Assembly (NCBI RefSeq): GCF_047675955.1
Contig: NC_132931.1
Span: 1,612,001 to 1,676,000 of the forward strand
DNA length: 64,000 nucleotides
Source: Chlorocebus sabaeus
Taxonomy: Eukaryota; Chordata; Mammalia; Primates; Cercopithecidae
Direction of reading: 5' to 3'
This document shows positions 11,222-23,520 of the stretch, piece after piece. Positions within the stretch are counted from its first letter, which is position 1; the number at the start of each line of letters is the position of its first letter. A model generated the notes under the pieces. It worked only from the letters and a program-made list of their open reading frames with translations. It made no database searches and was not told where the DNA came from. The translations under genes and the position numbers were made by a program.

Positions 11222-11404
11222 TTTTTTTTTTTTTTTTTTTTTTGAGACAGTCTTGCTCTGTGACCAGGCTAGAGTGGTCTTGGCGTAAGTGACGTAATCT
11301 TGGCCACTGCAACCTCTGCCTCCTAGGTTCAAGCAATTTGTCTGCCTCAGCCTTCTGAGTAGCTGGGACTGACTATAGGCATGCGCCACCACGCCCAGCT
11401 AATT
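11222..11404 (-). mobile_element. Antisense Alu left monomer
   Basis: A 24-base T run, then one monomer ending at ACGCCCAGCTAATTA. The other half is missing. Confidence 0.8.
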
Positions 11405-11454
11405 ACTGCTGTCTTGTATTTTAATTTTCTCTGCTTATTAGATGTTTGAAGTGA

Positions 11455-11597
11455 TGCCAGGCATGGTGGCTCACGCCTGTAATCCCAGCACTTTGGGAGG
11501 CCAAAGTGGGAGGATCGCTTGAGGCTAGGAGTTGGAGACCAGCCAGGGCAAAATAGCAAGACTGCATCTCTACCAAAAAAAAAAAAAAAAAAAAAAA
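11455..11597 (+). mobile_element. Sense Alu monomer (FLAM-like)
   Basis: One monomer only, CAGGCATGGTGGCTCACGCC to CTACC followed by about 22 A. It sits 50 bp from the antisense monomer before it, making a small inverted pair. Confidence 0.8.
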
Positions 11598-12079
11598 GAT
11601 GCTTGAAGTGAATGTATACTTATTTTCTAGTTGTTTCTTTCTGTAAGGATGTCTGACCCAGCTAATTTGTAAACAGGAATTCTACATTCATTTATCTCTA
11701 CATTCTCAACACCAGTTGGGCACACAAGTGTTTAATCAGTACTTAACTGATTTTATAAGAATAATTCATTGATTTCTTTGAATTTTGTTGCTGGTTTTCA
11801 ATGAAAAAAATGTTATCAGTACTTACTCATTGTGATGTCTACATGTAGAACTAAGATTCTGTTTACTTATGTGAGTCTTTGGCTAGAGACATAGAATTTC
11901 TGTCTGGACTGTGAGTTTAATTTCTGGCACTTGTGGTTTTATTGGCTGCAGAGCAAACATCTCTAGCAGAGATATCCCTCAAATGTAGGAAATACCTGTG
12001 TAAACCTAACACCTGTGACTGAGATAGAAATGGTACCAAGTGAGTGGCTTCTTAGCCCATCAGTAAAGGTATCACACCG

Positions 12080-12388
12080 TAGGCCGGGTGCGGTGACTCA
12101 TACCTGTTATCCCAACACTTTGAGAGGCTGAGGTGGGCAGATCACTTAAGGCTAGGAGTCTGAGACCAGCCTGGATCAAGATGGTGAAACTCTGTCTCTA
12201 CTAAAATACAAAAAACTTAGGCATGGTGGTGTGCACCTGTGTTCTCAGCTATTCAGGAATCTTTGGCACAAGAATCTCTTGATCCCGGGAGGCGGCGGTT
12301 GCAATGAGCCAAGGTCATACTACTGCACTCCATCCTGGTCAACAGAGTGAAACTCTGTCTCAAAAACAAAACAAACAAACAAAAAAAA
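12080..12388 (+). mobile_element. Alu with (AAAC)n tail
   Basis: Head GGCCGGGTGCGGTGAC, tail of AAAACAAAC units. ATCACAC before it and GATCACACTA after it are the likely target copies. Confidence 0.9.
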
Positions 12389-12415
12389 GTGATCACACTA
12401 AAACCAAGAGTTTCA

Positions 12416-12570
12416 GACTGGTGCAGTGTCTCATGCCTATAATACCAGTGCTTTGGGAGGCTGAAGTGGGAGGATCGCTTGAGCCTAGGAGTTCCAGGCT
12501 GCAGTGAGCTGTGATCAAGCCACTGCACTACAGCCTGTGTTGGCAGAGTGATACTGTCTCTATAAAAAGA
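12416..12570 (+). mobile_element. Old Alu/FLAM monomer
   Basis: CTGGTGCAGTGTCTCATGCC to GATACTGTCTCTATAAAAAG. Single monomer, highly diverged. Confidence 0.75.
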
Positions 12571-12903
12571 AGTTTCATAGTACAGACCAAACATCTTGAA
12601 AGTCTTATTAAATGCACACTTCTATCATAAAGCACTGTAGAAACATCATGTGTGTTACTTCACATGGCTGAAGTGAGTTTAAATAATCTGGACTATTGTT
12701 ACAATATGTAAACATGCGAAATTACAGTTATCCCACTTAATACTATTTAACTTATGTTTATCTGTTTGATGTTTGGATAAAGGTCCTAAAATGCTTTAGG
12801 AAAACATTATACTTTTATGGTGCTGTTTTCAAGTTTCCTGTGAAATTCCTGTTTTCAGTGAAGTTACTGTCAGTGGGATACAAAGTGTAATTTATAGTAG
12901 ACC

Positions 12904-13358
12904 TTTTTTTTTCTTTTTTTGAGACAGAGTCTTGGTCTGTCACCCAGGCTGGAGTGTGGTGGCGCGATCTCTACTTACTGCAACTTCCACCTCCCCAGTT
13001 CAAGTGATTCTTGTGCCTCAGCCACCTGAGTAGCTGGGAATATGGGCTCCCGCCACCATGCCCAGCTAATTTTTTTTTGGTGAGGGGGCGTGGTGAGACT
13101 GAGTTTCACTCTTGTTGCCCAGGCTGGAGTGCAATGGTGTAATCTCGGCTTAACATCCTCTGCCTCCTGGGTTCGAGTGATTCTCTGGCCTCAGCTTCCC
13201 AAGTAGCTGGTGTTAACAGGCATGCGCCACCATGCCGAGCTAGAGACGGGGTTTCACCATGTTGGCCAGGCTGGTCTCGAATTTCTGACCTCGGGTGATC
13301 CACCTGTCTCGGCCTCCCAAAGTGCTGGGATTACAGGTGTGAGCCACCGAGCCTGGCC
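12904..13358 (-). mobile_element. Two antisense Alus, first truncated
   Basis: A left part (12904-13076) ends at CCAGCTAATTTTTTTT, where a second reverse-oriented copy begins and runs to GAGCCTGGCCC at 13358. Confidence 0.88.
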
Positions 13359-14761
13359 CTAGTGGAACATTTTGTTTCTGGTAGCATAGCTCTCTTGGCA
13401 ATGGACACTAAGATGACCAAAAACCATGATTATGATCAATTAATTAAATGTGGTTAAAAGTCAGAAGTTAGAGTAAGTATGTGTTCATGAATGCGTAAAA
13501 TATTACACACTGAGAGAGTATTAAGCTTTTTATTTTCCCCTGGTAACAGTGAGGAGATTGCTGAAATCTCTGAAGCAGGAATGTAGCAAGAATTTTGAGG
13601 GTTCTAAATTCTCTGCTGTTTCACGCTAAGGAATGGTTTGGCAGCATCCTCTATGCTAGGCACAGAACAACTCAGGAGGAATTGTACAAAGACCTTCTGA
13701 ACCACATTTGAAGCTAGTCTGTTCAGTTCCCATTCAAAATAAATACACAACTGTAATTGAATTTATGGTGATTTGGTCTGTATTCTAAAATTAAAAATCG
13801 CTTTTGGGGGATTTTCACATACGGGTATATTTATAATTTTCTGTGTGCTTTGCAGTTAAAAATACATAATGAAAGTGTTTTATTTTTGTAGTTCCTCTGT
13901 TAGAATTTTCTAATTATAAGCACTTTCATTTTTCCTTTAGAAGGTACTTTGGAGCACATAAAAGAAAATGCGTTTAGAAATTGAACATAGAAAATGTTTA
14001 TTAATCAAAGAAAATGTTTTCTTATTGTGCTATAATTTTTTTCAGTGGAATATATCATTTACTTGTTCCACATCTTGTTCCAGAAAGGATTTGTAATGAC
14101 TTACAAAGATACATGTGACATGCTGTTGGTAACATACAGAGATAAGTGGGTGAGGAATTCAGGACTGAGGGGAAATTAAGATGGAAACAGGAATGAACTG
14201 TGTACACAGAGCACTTGGACTGAAGTCTTACGTGTTAGAAGGCCACACATTTGGCTTTGCTTTTGAGTAGCCAGTACAGAGAGAAATATAATCAGTTACA
14301 TGGGTCAGTGACCGTAAGACAAAAGAGATCATTTCTGGTTTGGATTCCCAAAGACTCTTTACAGCATGCGTTTCAAAGGCCTAATTGTCGTTTTACTTTA
14401 TGTGTTAGTAAAACTCCTTATTGGCTTTTTGTGTAAGACGGTGATATAACATCAAAACATTCCATAAAAACATTTCTCTTGCTTGCAAAATAATGTGATC
14501 CGAGTACTTAGATCTCTAGACTGATTTAAGGATCTGTTTTAGATTATCTAGATAAGTAGGTAAATTGCACATTCTTCAGCTACCTTCCATACTTTCTCAG
14601 TGGATCTTTTGTAATGAATTTATCAGCAGTGGAGTTTGAGTTTGTGCTTCCTGACAAGTTCCTTGAGTGCATCTGTTTTCTGTTGTTGGTGAATCACGGA
14701 GCCATATGTTTTTAACAGGCATGCTTTATCATGGGGGTATCACAATGGAACAGTCTGACAC
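13359..14761. other. Unique intronic sequence
   Basis: About 1.4 kb, AT-rich and repeat-poor compared with its surroundings. No exon, RNA gene or transposon is recognisable. It ends at the target site of the CHCHD2 retrocopy. Confidence 0.5.
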
Positions 14762-14774
14762 GGGCACATATTTG

Positions 14775-15305
14775 TTTGTTTGTTTTTTGGAAGAAAATCA
14801 CTTTATTCTGATTAACTCAACAAAGAATAAAATCATAACAGCTAGTTTAAGGGTGCCACACAAACATCTACCCAGCCATCTTAATGAAATTCTGCACAGT
14901 AAGAACACCCTTTTCCATTGCAGTCCTGAAGCAGGGAAGCTATGAGAGAGGAGAGGTTTACCTGACGATTATACTTTATACCTTCACTATCAATTGTATT
15001 TGTACACTAAATAACTTGGTTATGAGAGCTAATTTTCCATTTCTCCAATTCAGACTTTCTGATTAGACCAATCTGTTTGCAAGTCTGCACTGTTTCAGCA
15101 CCTTATTGAAACCCTCACAGAGTTTCCTGTCACCTTGGTTCTGGGCACACTCCAAAAACTGTTTTATGTCATAGGAGCAAGACCGCTGCTGCCGTGCCAG
15201 CTGGGTTCCCTGAGGCTCGTGGTAGGTGGTATCAGGCCTTGAGGCTCACCATGACTTCCTTCACCAAAGCCTCAGTGGTGGCATGACCCAGTGTGTGTCC
15301 AACAG
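14775..15305 (-). pseudogene. CHCHD2P: CHCHD2 processed pseudogene, 5'-truncated
   Basis: On the - strand this matches the C-terminal half and 3' UTR of CHCHD2, a mitochondrial CHCH-domain protein, with no introns. It begins in the GHTLGHA motif (near 15300), loses one base near 15238 (so the direct frame stops early), then reads through IKQFLECAQNQGD and KQCRLANRLV to a TAA at about 15064. Both C-x9-C pairs of the CHCH fold are still present. The 3' UTR follows to an AATAAA (14802-14807 on the complement) and an A-rich tail. GGGCACATATTTG at 14762-14774 and again at 15306-15318 is a perfect 13-bp target duplication. Copy made by L1 machinery; no evidence that it is expressed. Confidence 0.92.
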
Positions 15306-15554
15306 GGGCACATATTTGAATGAAAGCCATTTCACCTCCATACAGAGATGGGCTGAGGGAATACCAAACAGACTGAAGATTCATTTCTGGAAGTAGGTTT
15401 CGCGATGCGAGCGCCAACACAGAGAGCATTGTCTTGAAAGCCCAGGCATATGATTTATTTTTAAAATGGGAGCAGATCCACTCATCTTAGATGAAATATC
15501 CAGTAAGTTGTGTTGTCTGTATTTTGCTCCAGCTGAAGAGTTGTACTTTCAAGT

Positions 15555-15655
15555 AATAATAGTTCAGATTTATCAAATGCTAACAGGAGCCAGGCATTGT
15601 GCTAATGGAGAGAGACCATCCTTATTCACTCCTACTCAGTAAACTGGGTGAAACT
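15555..15655 (+). mobile_element. MIR fragment
   Basis: AATAGTTCAGATTTATCAAA and GCCAGGCATTGTGCTAA match the MIR core, highly diverged. Confidence 0.6.
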
Positions 15656-15829
15656 GCCCTTGCCTAAATATAGTTATGTAATGCTATGTTTCCTTAATTG
15701 TATGTTTCCTTAATTGTAAAGCTTTTGACATTGTTTTCTAAATGTGTTCCTCAAAAAGGAGTTGGGCTGGTGACCAAAGCTTTGAATAGAATATTGTAAG
15801 AAAGCAAATACAAAGTGTAAAAACAAAAA

Positions 15830-16010
15830 ACACCTGGCGAGGTGTTGTTCACCTGTAGTCCCAGCTACTTGGGAGGCTGAGGCAGGAGGATTGCTGGAGG
15901 TCAGGTGTTAGAGGCTGCAGTGCGCTATAATTGTATCTGTGAATAGCCACTACACTCTAGCCTCGGCAACAAAGCAAGACTCCATCTCTAAAAACAAACA
16001 AACAAACAAA
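15830..16010 (+). mobile_element. Alu right-arm fragment
   Basis: Starts at CACCTGTAGTCCCAGC and carries a (CAAA)n tail at 15990-16010. The left monomer is absent. Confidence 0.8.
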
Positions 16011-16243
16011 ACTATAGACTAACGAAATAGAATGTCTAAAACTTATCATAACTGGTGTCTCACGAGATAATATGCTTGGGTCCTGTTTAGCAAGTTGGAT
16101 TATACTTTTATTTGTGTAAATTTATTGGCCATTACAGTTGGGGTTGTATTGAGAATGTAGATTTTGTCTAGTGAGAGTGTAGATTTTATTTGTAATGAGT
16201 GCATGTGGATTTTATTTGTCTAGGGTTTTAAATGTTGTATAGT

Positions 16244-16536
16244 CGGCCGGGCGCGGTGGCTCATGCCTGTAATCCCAGCACTTTGGGAGGCCGAGGTGGG
16301 TGGATCATGAGGTCAGGAGATCGACACCATCTTGGCTAACACGGTGAAACCCTATCTCTACTAAAAATACAAAAAATTAGCTGGGCGTGGTGGCGGGCAC
16401 TGGGGGGCTGAGGCAGGAGAATGGCGTGAACCCGGGAGGCGGAGTTTGCAGTGAGCAGAGATCACGCCACTGCACTCCGGCCTGGGCGACAGAGCGAGAT
16501 TCTGTCTCAAAAAATAAAAAATAAATAAAAATAAAT
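16244..16536 (+). mobile_element. AluY with internal deletion
   Basis: Near-consensus head GGCCGGGCGCGGTGGC. About 20 bases around the GTAGTCCCAGCTACTCG segment are missing at 16400. AAATGTTGTATAGTC flanks both sides, a clean target duplication. Confidence 0.93.
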
Positions 16537-17359
16537 GTTGTATAGTCATGAATGGACACTTTTTAATACCATGTATGAGAAATTCAATGGCAAAGTGCTT
16601 TCATACCCATATGCTAACTGCTGATGCTTTTATAAAACATTATTAAGGTGTTACTTGCCCCAGGAAATACAGTGTTTTATGAGAGAGACAGTACTGAAAT
16701 TCAGTATTTAAGTTCTTTAAATTCAGCTATATTGAGTAGACACTGCTTTCTCCCAAGAGCCTATTTTTGGCTTGTGACATATTAGGGAACAAATTGCAGA
16801 CACAGTTTTTTCGTTACCTGTAAGAGCACTTATAGGATGTAAGCTATTTCCTTAAAGAGGAATTTTTGGCTTTTCAATACTTCCATCTAGTAACTCAGTG
16901 CATTAAAAGATACATATTTTTCTAGTGCTATAAATGCATTGGTACACTTAAATATACACACATATAATGGTGCTTGAGAAATAAGTTGAGATTATTTTAA
17001 GGTTAAGGTTCTTAGATTCTGACAAAAACTGGTCAGCCAGTTGGACTACAGGTCCAACCAGTTCAGCCCCAAACATAAGCAATAGTGATTATGATAGTGA
17101 TTCTGCCATTTAGGTCAGTGAAATGCAAAGATTTCAGTTTCATTCTTCAGCAAATGCTTTACGTGTGTTTGGAGAAGAATCTGAGTACTAGAAAATACTT
17201 TTCTTCTGTGTTCGTTCTGCTGTTAAATATACGGTTTGAATTATTAATTTTAGAAATTATTCTTTTCAGATCTAGAATTTCAGTTTGACACTTAACAAAT
17301 TCCAGTTTGCAGTTGAAATTCTTAATCTTTTTATACGTTTTCCCTCTTTTCTTTTTCTT

Positions 17360-17652
17360 ATTTTTTGAGACGGAGTCTCTCACATTGTTGCTTAAGCGGG
17401 AGTGCAGTGGTGTGATCTTGGTTCACTGCAGCCTCTGCCTCCCAGGTTCAAGCAGTTCTTCTGCCTCAGCCTCCTGAGTAGCTGAAATTACAGACGTGTG
17501 CCACCACACCTGGCTAATTTTTGTATTTTTTAGTAGAGACAGGATTTCACCATGTTGGCCAGGCTGGTCTCAAACCCCTGACCTCAGGTGATCCACCCGC
17601 CTCAGCCTCCCAAAGTGTTGGAATTACAGGTGTGAGCCACCGCGCCCGGCCT
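17360..17652 (-). mobile_element. Antisense Alu
   Basis: From TATTTTTTGAGACGG to CGCGCCCGGCC. TTTTCCCTC before it and TTCCCTCC after it may be target copies. Confidence 0.9.
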
Positions 17653-18231
17653 TCCCTCCTTTTTTCTGTTTTTAAAAACATACCATTAAATAAGTGTTTC
17701 TGGTAAAATCAAGTATAAATCATCTGAGCATCTATTTCTATTATCTGCTTTTTCTGTTGGTTTTTAGTTTTCTGAATGTGAGGCATTGTGAATACAGTAA
17801 GGGTCTGGATGATGCTGTTTTTCAGAGAAGAAATCACTGTTCCTTTTGCTAGGCAGGTAGAGTGGGGCTGATCACCTAATACTGCTAGAGACTGAGCTGA
17901 GGGTTGAGGTTGTGTTGCAGGTTGGATAAGGCTGCATTTCACTCTGATTCGCCCTTATTCCTAGCAGGTACCCACCTAAGCCTTTCAGTTGACAGTCTGG
18001 TGAGTTTATAGGAGTCCCTCCCCAACAGTGGTTTTATACTGTCATACTTGTCTTTTGAGAACAGTGAGATTGCTGAAAATTTCACTCTTGATTTTCAGAG
18101 GCTTTCAGTTTTGTTTTGAAACTTTCCCTGTGTGGCTGTAGAATTTGGATTATATCTTCAGGGGAAAACCAGCCTCCTCCCCAGACCTTTGACTCCTATT
18201 TCACTGGGCTCTTGAGCCCCAAAAGTCGTAA

Positions 18232-18522
18232 TCTTAGGCGCATTGACTTACATCTGTAATCCCAGCACTTGGGGAGGCCAAGGTGGGAGGCTCACCTGAG
18301 CCCAGGAGTTCAAGACCAGCCTGGGCAACAAAGACCTCGTCTATGTAAACAAAAATAAAAAAAAACTAGCCAGCTGTGGTGGCTTGAACTAATGGTACCA
18401 GCTACTCAGGAGGCTGAGGCTCAAGATTGCCTGAGCCCAGGCATTCGAGGTTGCAGTGAGCCATGATTGTGCCACTGCATTCCAGCCTGGGTGACGGGGA
18501 GACTCTGTCCCAATTTTAAAAA
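18232..18522 (+). mobile_element. Old Alu
   Basis: Diverged head (GGCGCATTGACTTACATC), no clean A tail. It abuts the next Alu directly. Confidence 0.85.
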
Positions 18523-18527
18523 GTCTT

Positions 18528-18826
18528 GGCTGGGTGCGGTGGCTCACGCCTGTAATCCCAGTACTTTGGGAGTCCGACGTGGACGGGTCACAACAAGGTC
18601 AGGAGTTCGAGCCCAGCCTGGCTAACACAGTGAAACCCTGTCTCTACTAAAAATACAAAAATTAGCTGGGTGTGGTGGTGGGCACCTGTAATCCCAGCTA
18701 CTGGGAGGCTGAGGCAGGAGAATCACTTGAAACTCGAAGGTAGAGGGTGCAGTGAGCCGAGATCACACCACTGCACTCCAGCCTGGAGAACAAGAGTGAA
18801 ACTCCGTCTCAAAAAAAAAAAAAAAG
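18528..18826 (+). mobile_element. Alu
   Basis: Head GGCTGGGTGCGGTGGC, A run at 18811-18825. AAAGTCTTG flanks both ends (18520, 18823). Confidence 0.92.
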
Positions 18827-18959
18827 TCTTGATTTTTGTCTCTTCCAAAAGCTCTCTCATGGTTCCTCATATTCAGAAAAGGGTGTCTCCCACTGGGAAT
18901 GAAGTCATGAGAATAAATGGACATTTTCGTAATTGTGATGTTTTCTTTATCTCAAAGGT

Positions 18960-19118
18960 AGTTCCTAGCAGTATCACCTGGAAACTTGTTAAATTCAGAT
19001 TCTCAGGCCCTATCCCAAGCCAGCTGAATCAGAAACCCTGGGGTAGGACCCAGTACTCTGTGTTTTAACTAGTCTTCCAAGTGATTTTAATGTGCGTTGA
19101 AGTCTGAGAACCTCTGCT
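18960..19118 (+). mobile_element. MER5A (hAT-Charlie) relic
   Basis: ATCACCTGGAAACTTGTTA, CTGAATCAGAAACCCTGG, TGTGTTTTAACTAG and GTCTGAGAACC follow the MER5A consensus in order. Non-autonomous DNA transposon fossil. Confidence 0.85.
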
Positions 19119-19146
19119 TGTCAGGTTAGTTGTTTGCTGTTTAATT

Positions 19147-19454
19147 TTTTTTTTTTTTTTTTTTTTTTGGAGATGGAGTCTCACTTTGTCGCCCAGGCTG
19201 GAGTGTAGTGGCACAATCTCGGCTCACTGCAAGCTCCGCCTCCTGGGTTCACGCCATTCTCCTGCCTCAGCCTTCTAAGTAGCTGGGACTACAGGCGCCC
19301 GCCACCACGCCCGGCTAATTTTTTGTATGTTTTTTAGTAGAGACGGCATTTCACCATGTTAGCCAGGATGGTCTCGATCTCCTGACCTCGTGATCTGCCC
19401 GCCTCGACCTCTGAAAGTGCTGGGATTACAGGCGTGAGCCACCGTGCCCGGCCT
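19147..19454 (-). mobile_element. Antisense AluY
   Basis: Near-consensus. GCTGTTTAATTTTTT occurs on both sides (19136 and 19455), the target duplication. Confidence 0.93.
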
Positions 19455-20328
19455 GCTGTTTAATTTTTTACTCCCACCTTTACTGAGCCCTGGAGAGCGT
19501 GTAAGGGACAAAAGTGAGAGAACACTGTCTCTGCAGGTGCTTTGCCAGTCTTCTGGTGAATCGTTTGAGAAGCTTGGAAAACATCTGTTGAGTACCTGCT
19601 CAGTTCCTGGCACTTGCTAAGTGGCGAAGAGCATGGGGTGGACATGTAGGCAAGTAATTGTAATAGGACATGAGTGTTATAATGGCTGTATTTATAAAAA
19701 GCTACAGGAACTGGAGAGAGAATTATCCTGTCAGTGGGGAAGATGGAGTCAGATGTCCCTTGATCCTTGAACAAGGTAGGATTTGAAGGTGAGCAGACAC
19801 AAGGGTATTCTAAGTGAGTTCATAAATAGGATGACCATGTAACTTACTATCCACAGGAGGTCACTTTTGAGAATCAAAGCGGGTGCTTTTAGGCCAGGAC
19901 TGTTGCTTGCTCACTGGGGTGTATGACTGCCCTATCTGTAAAGAACAAGTGATGCTGTGAACCCAGAGTTTGATGTAAATTTGTGGAAAACTCATTTCTT
20001 CTAATTATTTGTAGAGTTTATAACAATTCTTATTGGATGGTATATTTTTTTCCCCAGGGCTGCTGTAAAATATAACAGGCATACTTTAGAGATATTACGG
20101 GTTTGGTTCCACACCATTGTAATAAAGTGATTCACACAAATTTTGGGGTTACCCAGTGGATAGAAAAGTTGTATTTTGGGCCAGGCTCCTTCTGCATCTC
20201 TGTGTTCTAGTTGGGGTGGGGTAATTTTCCTTTCAGTTTGAAGAGCTCTCCCTGGTATTTCTTCCAGTGGATGTCTTTGCATAACAGTTTTTTTTTTCTC
20301 CTCTGAAAATGTCTGGTTTTTGCCATCT

Positions 20329-20632
20329 TTTTTTTTTTTTTTTTTTTTTTTGAGACGGAGTATTGCTCTGTTGCCCAGGCTGGAGTGCAGTGGTGCAATC
20401 TTGGCTCACTGCAACATCTGCCTCCTGGGTTCAAGCGATTCTCCTGCCTCAGCCTCCTGCGTAGCTGGGACTACGGGCGCCCACCAACACCCCTGGCTAA
20501 TTTTTTGTATTTTTAGTAGAGACAGGGTTTCACTATGTTAGCCAGGACAGTCTCAATCTCCTGACCTCATGATTTGCCCACCTCAGCCTCCCAAAGTGCT
20601 GGGATTACAGGTGTGAGCCACTGTGCCAGGCC
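20329..20632 (-). mobile_element. Antisense AluY-like
   Basis: T run of about 22, end at TGTGCCAGGCC. TTTGCCATC repeats at both edges as the target duplication. Confidence 0.93.
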
Positions 20633-20801
20633 TTTGCCATCAGTTTTTAAAGGAAATAGTCACTGAGCACTGGATGGTAGGTGGGCAGGTTTTATCTTTC
20701 AGCTTTTTTTTTTTTTGTTTTAAGCCATTCATACTTTAGAATCTTTCAGCATTGTCAGGTTATCTTCTGGCTTCTATTATTTCTGTTGAGAATTTAGCTC
20801 A

Positions 20802-20915
20802 GGCTTGGGGGCTCACACCTGTAATCCCAGCACTTTGGAAGGCCACAGCGGGCAGATCACATGAGCCCAAGAGTTGAAGAGCAGCCTGGCCAACAGGGCG
20901 AGGCCCTGTGGCAAC
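20802..20915 (+). mobile_element. Alu left-monomer fragment
   Basis: CTTGGGGGCTCACACCTGTA to AGGCCCTGTGG. The rest is lost. Confidence 0.75.
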
Positions 20916-21213
20916 ATGTGGTAGCTCTTTTCCAGTACATTGGCCTGTCCAGCTCAGTTAGATGTCATTTACATATGTGTCTTATACTTTAGATACAAAA
21001 GACTTCTTAAAAGCTTAGAGCATAACACGAATATTTGATTGCGCGTATCTAACAAATCTGAATAAATGCATTTCAGGTCTAGGCATTGCGTTTTGTATTT
21101 CTCTAAACCAGTGTGCGCGCGTGTGTATATATCACTTTACCCAGCCACAGCAAGTGATTACGGATGAAATGGCTGCAGCAAAACTAAAACTATGATATGC
21201 CTTTGAGAAAAAA

Positions 21214-21770
21214 ATTCTGAGCTGAGTGCATTGGCTCATGCCTGTAATACCAGCACTTTGGGTGGCCAAGATGGGAGGATTGCTTGAGGCCAGAAATTCG
21301 AGACCAGCCTGGGAAATATAGCGAGATCCTGTAGTGGCTCACACCTATAATCCCAGCACTTTGGGAGGCCAAGGCAGGTGGATCACAAGGTCAGGATATC
21401 GAGACCATCCTGGCTAACACGGTAAAAATACAAAAATTTGTATGTAAAAATACAAAAAATTAACTGGGCATGGTGGCAGGTGCCTGTAGTCCCAGCTACT
21501 TTGGAGGCTGAGACAGGAGAATGGTGTGAACTCAGCAGGTGGAGATTGCGTCACTGCACTCCAGCCTGGGCGACAGTGAGACTCCATCCCCCCAAAAAAA
21601 AAAAAAATTAGCCAGGGATGGTGGTGCACACCTATAGTCCCAGCTACTTGGGAAGCTAAAGTGGAGAGGATCACTTGAGCCCAGGCAGTCATGGCTACAG
21701 TGAGCTGTAATCATGCCGCTGTACTCTAACCTGGGTTATACAGCAAGACCGTATGTCAAATAAAAGAAAA
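21214..21770 (+). mobile_element. Alu split by a second sense Alu
   Basis: The outer copy (21214-21331 and about 21608-21770) is old and ends in an AAGAAAAGAAG tail. The inner copy starts at GTGGCTCACACC (21332), carries a short duplication of AATACAAAAATTTGTATG in its middle, and ends in an A run at 21593-21607. Confidence 0.85.
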
Positions 21771-22399
21771 GAAGAAAAAAAACATAAAGAAAAGAAATGC
21801 CTTTAACAGAGACCACCTCATGTATTGCAGGTTGCTGTTACTTTAGGTGGAGTTAGGAGAAATAATTTTTGGTCAGTAACTTAGTGAATAAATTGACCAT
21901 TTGTGCTGCTTCCCTGGGTGAGAGCATAGAGAAATGGTACAAAGTAGGCTACAGTAGCCAGATTATCTTGTATATAATTTTGAGCTGTTAGTCCAGAGAA
22001 TGGCATGCTCAGATTAGAGTTACAATTTTGCTTAACCAAGGAGGGCTTGATCTAGTACAATAGAAGACTGTTGTCTGGAACTCATTCCTTAAGAATGCTG
22101 CCCTGCTTGCTCTGCTCATTCCAGCAGCAATCAACTCTACATTATGTTCCAGGGAGTTGATTATCATTTGGAATTATTTGTCCAGGCTAACGTTTGGACA
22201 AATAATGTTTTGTTATATTTAACATTAAAACTCTGACATTGACGTTCACATTCATTTTGGAAGCATATTTAATCATATGAAAGTTGGTGAACCTTGGATT
22301 ACAGATTGGAAATACTAATAAGCCTTTTATTAGAATGATGGTGTCTTCATACCATGAAAGTGAGGACTGAAAGATATATAAGAGGAGTATCTATAAATC

Positions 22400-22690
22400 G
22401 AAAGAAAATAGTAATGATATGAAAAATGAGCAAAATCAGTTAAAGAAAATATACAAGTGCTAATAAATATCTGTAAAGGTGGCTAACCTTAGGGAAATGC
22501 ATGTTAAATGATTTTTTTTGTTTGCCTGTCAGAGTGACAAAAAATTAAAGTTCAATAATGCTATGCTTATGAGGTTATGGGAGACCAGATTCTCTCATAC
22601 ACTGTAGGTGGGAATGTAAATAGTATATTTTGTCAGACCAGTTTGGTATATGTCAGAATTTTAAAGGCACATACCTTTGGCATTCCGTTT
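22400..22690 (+). mobile_element. Old L1 ORF2 remnant, sense
   Basis: TACACTGTAGGTGGGAATGT, CAGACCAGTTTGG and AAAGGCACATACCTTTGGC follow the L1M 3' ORF2 pattern. Badly decayed. Confidence 0.55.
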
Positions 22691-23039
22691 CTGTTTCTAG
22701 CACACTGTTCACATTTTGTGGTCTGTTCAAGGTCATGGTCTGCTCATAACCTTTTCCTGCTTGCCTTTCACAGATTTATAAATTTTGTTAGTACTATTTC
22801 TGAATGTAATAAAATACTTCATTGTCCTGTTTACTTCAGATTTTTTTTCTAGTCCCTTATTTGCTTTTATGTTTTGGCTACAGATAGCCTATTAAAAACT
22901 AGCTAGACGTTTCAGTTTATGTGTTTTAAGTATTGTTTCCTTTTTGACTTTTCCTGCAGTTTGTAACCTTAGATCCTCACCTCTTTAGAACTTTCCTGAA
23001 TACTTAATTTCAGTTCTTTCCATTTTCTGTTTGTCTCTA

Positions 23040-23520
23040 AAAACTTTAACTTTTTAAAGATACCTGTAATTAATGTAGGGGGTATCAGATTGCTGACCAG
23101 TTATTGCAACACTATTTATTGAAAATTTCTCCTTCCCCTCCTTCTTCTAACATTAAATTACCTTATATATTATATTAGATTCATTTTTGAGTCAGTGTAT
23201 ACTGTAATGGTTTGTTTGACAGGTCTGTGAGTTCACAGTCTTCTAACTAGTTTGCAAATAAATTCAGAAAATTAATTTAGAAAATCAAAAAATAATTGAG
23301 TCTGTTTATTTTTGCTGACAGAATCATTTTGTTGAGTTCCAAAAAGTCTTGTGGGATTTTTATGGCCATTTGTAGTAAACTTACACATTTCGGAATGTTT
23401 GGCATGGTTATAACATTTATTTTCGCACATTGTGTTAAGTATCTTTCTGTATTTTTATGTGGATTATATTTTCTCATTAAAATGTTTTCTACAAGTCTTT
23501 ACATATTGATGCTATTATGA
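23040..23520 (-). mobile_element. Probable antisense L1M remnant
   Basis: AACACTATTTATTGAAAA and later TTTTATGTGGATTATATT resemble reverse L1 ORF2, but decay is heavy. Lower confidence. Confidence 0.4.

Noticed and set aside
15319..15429. Open frame on the - strand continuous with the CHCHD2 pseudogene
   Set aside because: It begins outside the target duplication, so it is flanking sequence fused by chance to the retrocopy and not CHCHD2.
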